Below are positions 6,009 through 7,914 of a DNA stretch of 7,914 nt, in pieces. The notes beneath the pieces are model-generated. The model ran no database searches. It was not told the DNA's origin and worked only from the letters and a program-made list of their open reading frames with translations. Position 1 is the first letter of the stretch; each line of letters begins with the position of its first letter. The translations under genes and the position numbers were made by a program. Source of the DNA: an uncultured Halioglobus sp. (lineage in GTDB: Bacteria; Pseudomonadota; Gammaproteobacteria; Pseudomonadales; Halieaceae). Where the stretch lies: positions 1 to 7,914 of the forward strand of contig CAJQQW010000221.1 of the NCBI GenBank assembly GCA_905480565.1, written 5' to 3'.

Positions 6009-6986
6009 GTGAGCCTACCGAAGGAAAAACTGTTGCGGGCCTACCGCCAGATGAAAACTATCCGGGAATTCGAGGAGCGCACACACGCAGAGATAATGAA
6101 TGGCCAGATTGCGGGGTTTACCCATCTCTATACGGGGCAGGAAGCGAATGCGGTTGGCGTGTGTGAAAACCTCAGCAATGAGGATACGATCATCTCCACC
6201 CACCGGGGTCACGGTCACGTGATCGCCAAGGGGGCCGATGTTATTCCGATGATGAAAGAGTTGTTCGGCTCGTCCGAGGGCTTGTGCAAAGGCAAAGGCG
6301 GCTCTATGCATGTTGCCGATATAGAAAAAGGCATCCTCGGCGCCAATGGTATCGTGGCCGGTGGTCCGCCCATCTCTGTCGGCGCGGCATTGGCGCAGAA
6401 GATACGTAAAAACAACCGCGTCGCGATTTCCTTTTCCGGTGACGGCTCTGTCAACCAGGGGACCTGCTTTGAAGCGATGAACCTGGCTGTGGTTTTAAAG
6501 GTGCCCGCTGTATTCGTCATTGAGAACAACTATTACTCAGAGCACACCAATATTGAATACGCGGTGGGTTGCGATGATTTGAAAGCGCGTACAGAGAGCT
6601 TCGGTTTTCCGGTGTTTGTTGCCGATGGCGCTGATTTTTTCTCGGTCTACGAGGCGGCGGGCAAGGCTATTGACCATGCTCGAGCCGGTAACGGTCCCGC
6701 CGGCGTTTTCGCCGAAACGGGTCGCTTCCACGGTCATTTTGTTGGAGATCCGCAGCATTACCGTGCAGACGGTGAACTTGACGATCTGCGGGAGAACTCC
6801 TGCTGCCTGAAAAATTTCCGCGCGAGGATGGCAGAGACAGGTGAACTCAGCCTGGAAGAACTGGATGCAATTGATGCGGAGGTAATGGCGCTCATTGAGC
6901 AGTCTGTGACAGAGGCAAAAGGTGCGCCCCGACCTTTGCCAGAGCAAGTTATAGAAGACGTCTATATTAATTACGGCACCGCATAG
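6009..6986 (+). CDS. Thiamine-diphosphate-dependent dehydrogenase E1 alpha subunit (acetoin dehydrogenase AcoA-like)
   Basis: A 325-residue protein, the normal length for short E1 alpha subunits (E1_dh, PF00676). Landmarks are MKTIREFEER at the N-terminus, THRGHGH (64-70), KGKGGSMH (94-101), the LGANGIVAGGPP segment, and the thiamine-diphosphate/Mg motif from GDG (144-146) to NN (173-174). The RFHGHFVGDPQHYR loop near 240-255 corresponds to the E1 alpha phosphorylation-loop region. With E1 beta it forms the alpha2beta2 E1 that decarboxylates a 2-oxo acid or cleaves acetoin and passes the acyl group to a lipoyl E2. The overall wording (LYTGQEANAVGV, GHGHVIAKG) resembles acetoin dehydrogenase AcoA more than pyruvate or branched-chain E1 alpha; the actual substrate is unproven. 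The start is GTG with AGGAG 7 nt upstream. E1 beta follows after 10 nt. A promoter and palindromic operator candidate lie upstream. Confidence 0.9.
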   Translation: MSLPKEKLLRAYRQMKTIREFEERTHAEIMNGQIAGFTHLYTGQEANAVGVCENLSNEDTIISTHRGHGHVIAKGADVIPMMKELFGSSEGLCKGKGGSMHVADIEKGILGANGIVAGGPPISVGAALAQKIRKNNRVAISFSGDGSVNQGTCFEAMNLAVVLKVPAVFVIENNYYSEHTNIEYAVGCDDLKARTESFGFPVFVADGADFFSVYEAAGKAIDHARAGNGPAGVFAETGRFHGHFVGDPQHYRADGELDDLRENSCCLKNFRARMAETGELSLEELDAIDAEVMALIEQSVTEAKGAPRPLPEQVIEDVYINYGTA

Positions 6987-6996
6987 GAGAGTCATC

Positions 6997-7914
6997 ATGT
7001 CAGAAAAAACGATGCGCGATGCAATTAACGAGGCACTGCACCAGGCGATGGCAGAAGACGATACCGTCTTTGTTTTAGGCGAGGATGTAGCCGGTTGTAA
7101 CGGAGCACCCAGCGGCAAAATCGGTGAGGTCGGTGGTGTATTTGGTGTTACCGCTGGCCTTTACAAGGCTTTCGGCCCGGATCGCTGTATCGACACACCG
7201 ATTTCCGAGTCGGCTATTGTTGGCGCTGCGGCGGGTGCTGCTCTTGTGGGGATGCGGCCGGTAGCAGAAATTATGTTTGCTGATTTTATCGGGGTCTGCA
7301 TGGACCAGATTGTCAACCAAATGGGCAAGTTCCGTTACATGTTTGGCGGCAAGAGCACGTGCCCTGCGGTTATCCGCTTCGCCTCTGGCGGTGGTTTTTC
7401 TGCGGCGGGACAGCACAGTCAGTCCATGTATCAGGTGATGACCTCTTTTCCAGGCTTGAAAGTGGTCATTCCCTCTAATGCCTATGACGCCAAGGGATTG
7501 CTGCTGCAAGCGATCAAGGACGATGACCCGGTGCTGTTTTTCGAACCCAAAGCGCTTTACCAGGAAACCTGTGAGGTGCCCGACGAGATGTTTACTATTC
7601 CCTTCGGAGAGGCAGCTTTTGTTCGCGAGGGCGATGATGTGACGGTTGTGGCTTTTGGCCAGATGGTCAATAAGGCGGCAGCGGCTATCGACGCGCTGGA
7701 GTCCGAGGGCATCAGTTGTGATCTGATCGATCCCCGTACCAGTTCACCGCTGGATGAGGGCGCGATACTGGAGAGTGTTGAGGCCACGGGGCGTCTCGTT
7801 GTGGTCGATGAGTCTCCGCCCCGCTGTGGTCTGACCGCAGATATTGCCGCGCTTGCGGCGGATAAGGCTTTTCACGCCCTGAAGGGGCCGATCAAGCAGG
7901 TTTGCGCACCCCAC
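6997..7914 (+). CDS. Thiamine-diphosphate-dependent dehydrogenase E1 beta subunit (AcoB-like), 3' truncated by window end
   Basis: Open from ATG 6997 to the last base with no stop: 306 residues, against about 320-340 for complete family members, so only a short tail is missing. AGGAG at 6985-6989 overlaps the E1 alpha stop codon and lies 7 nt before the start, indicating a tightly coupled operon. The N-terminal transketolase pyrimidine-binding domain has MRDAINEAL, LGEDV (E29) and the TPISES segment, whose E71 fits the glutamate that activates the thiamine cofactor. It continues with IMFADFIGVCMDQIVNQ and a conserved His (H140 in QHSQSMY). The C-terminal transketolase domain follows from about 190 (EGDDVTVVAFGQMV, LIDPRTSSPLD, VVVDESPP). 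The partner is the E1 alpha just upstream, and an E2 acyltransferase is expected downstream. Acetoin-type E1 is the best fit; a different 2-oxo or hydroxyketone substrate is possible. Confidence 0.9.
   Translation, partial: MSEKTMRDAINEALHQAMAEDDTVFVLGEDVAGCNGAPSGKIGEVGGVFGVTAGLYKAFGPDRCIDTPISESAIVGAAAGAALVGMRPVAEIMFADFIGVCMDQIVNQMGKFRYMFGGKSTCPAVIRFASGGGFSAAGQHSQSMYQVMTSFPGLKVVIPSNAYDAKGLLLQAIKDDDPVLFFEPKALYQETCEVPDEMFTIPFGEAAFVREGDDVTVVAFGQMVNKAAAAIDALESEGISCDLIDPRTSSPLDEGAILESVEATGRLVVVDESPPRCGLTADIAALAADKAFHALKGPIKQVCAPH

Noticed and set aside
6537..7118. Minus-strand open frame of 193 codons across the E1 alpha/beta junction
   Set aside because: It covers two genes with intact catalytic motifs and has no recognisable domain or upstream signals.

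Overview
The window reads as part of a catabolic or lipid-modification region from a moderately GC-rich Gram-negative bacterium. A marine gammaproteobacterium is my guess from protein style and gene content; nothing in the window proves the taxon. All seven recognisable genes lie on the + strand. There is no sign of tRNA, rRNA, CRISPR, an insertion sequence or prophage.

Layout. (1) 1-615: 3' part of a membrane fatty acid hydroxylase / sterol desaturase-type di-iron oxygenase, with three histidine boxes. (2) 602-2086: a flavin monooxygenase carrying the type I Baeyer-Villiger (BVMO) fingerprint. It overlaps gene 1 by 14 bp and its ribosome binding site lies inside gene 1. (3) 2087-2286: a gap with a perfect 7-bp stem-loop and a possible extended -10 promoter. 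(4) 2287-3102 and 3127-3897: two different classical short-chain dehydrogenases (SDRs), 24 bp apart. The first has an NADP-style and the second an NAD-style cofactor loop. (5) 3978-5813: a five-helix inner-membrane protein with a periplasmic alkaline-phosphatase/sulfatase-fold domain. It has Thr at the nucleophile position, so it is more likely a phosphotransferase/hydrolase than a sulfatase. (6) 5814-6008: a dense regulatory gap with an 18-bp perfect AT-rich inverted repeat, a plausible sigma-70 promoter and a 14-bp perfect palindrome at the predicted transcription start. (7) 6009-6986 and 6997-7914 (cut by the window end): alpha and beta subunits of a thiamine-diphosphate 2-oxo-acid/acetoin dehydrogenase-type E1, closest in style to AcoA/AcoB.

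How they may work together (inference). Hydroxylase, SDR alcohol dehydrogenases and BVMO form a familiar chemical series: C-H to alcohol, alcohol to ketone, ketone to ester or lactone. The AcoAB-like E1 would cleave an acetoin- or 2-oxo-type intermediate and pass the acyl group to an E2 expected just downstream. No esterase/lactonase, E2 or regulator gene is inside the window, so the substrate cannot be named. The membrane phosphotransferase-like gene is the odd member and may only be a neighbour.
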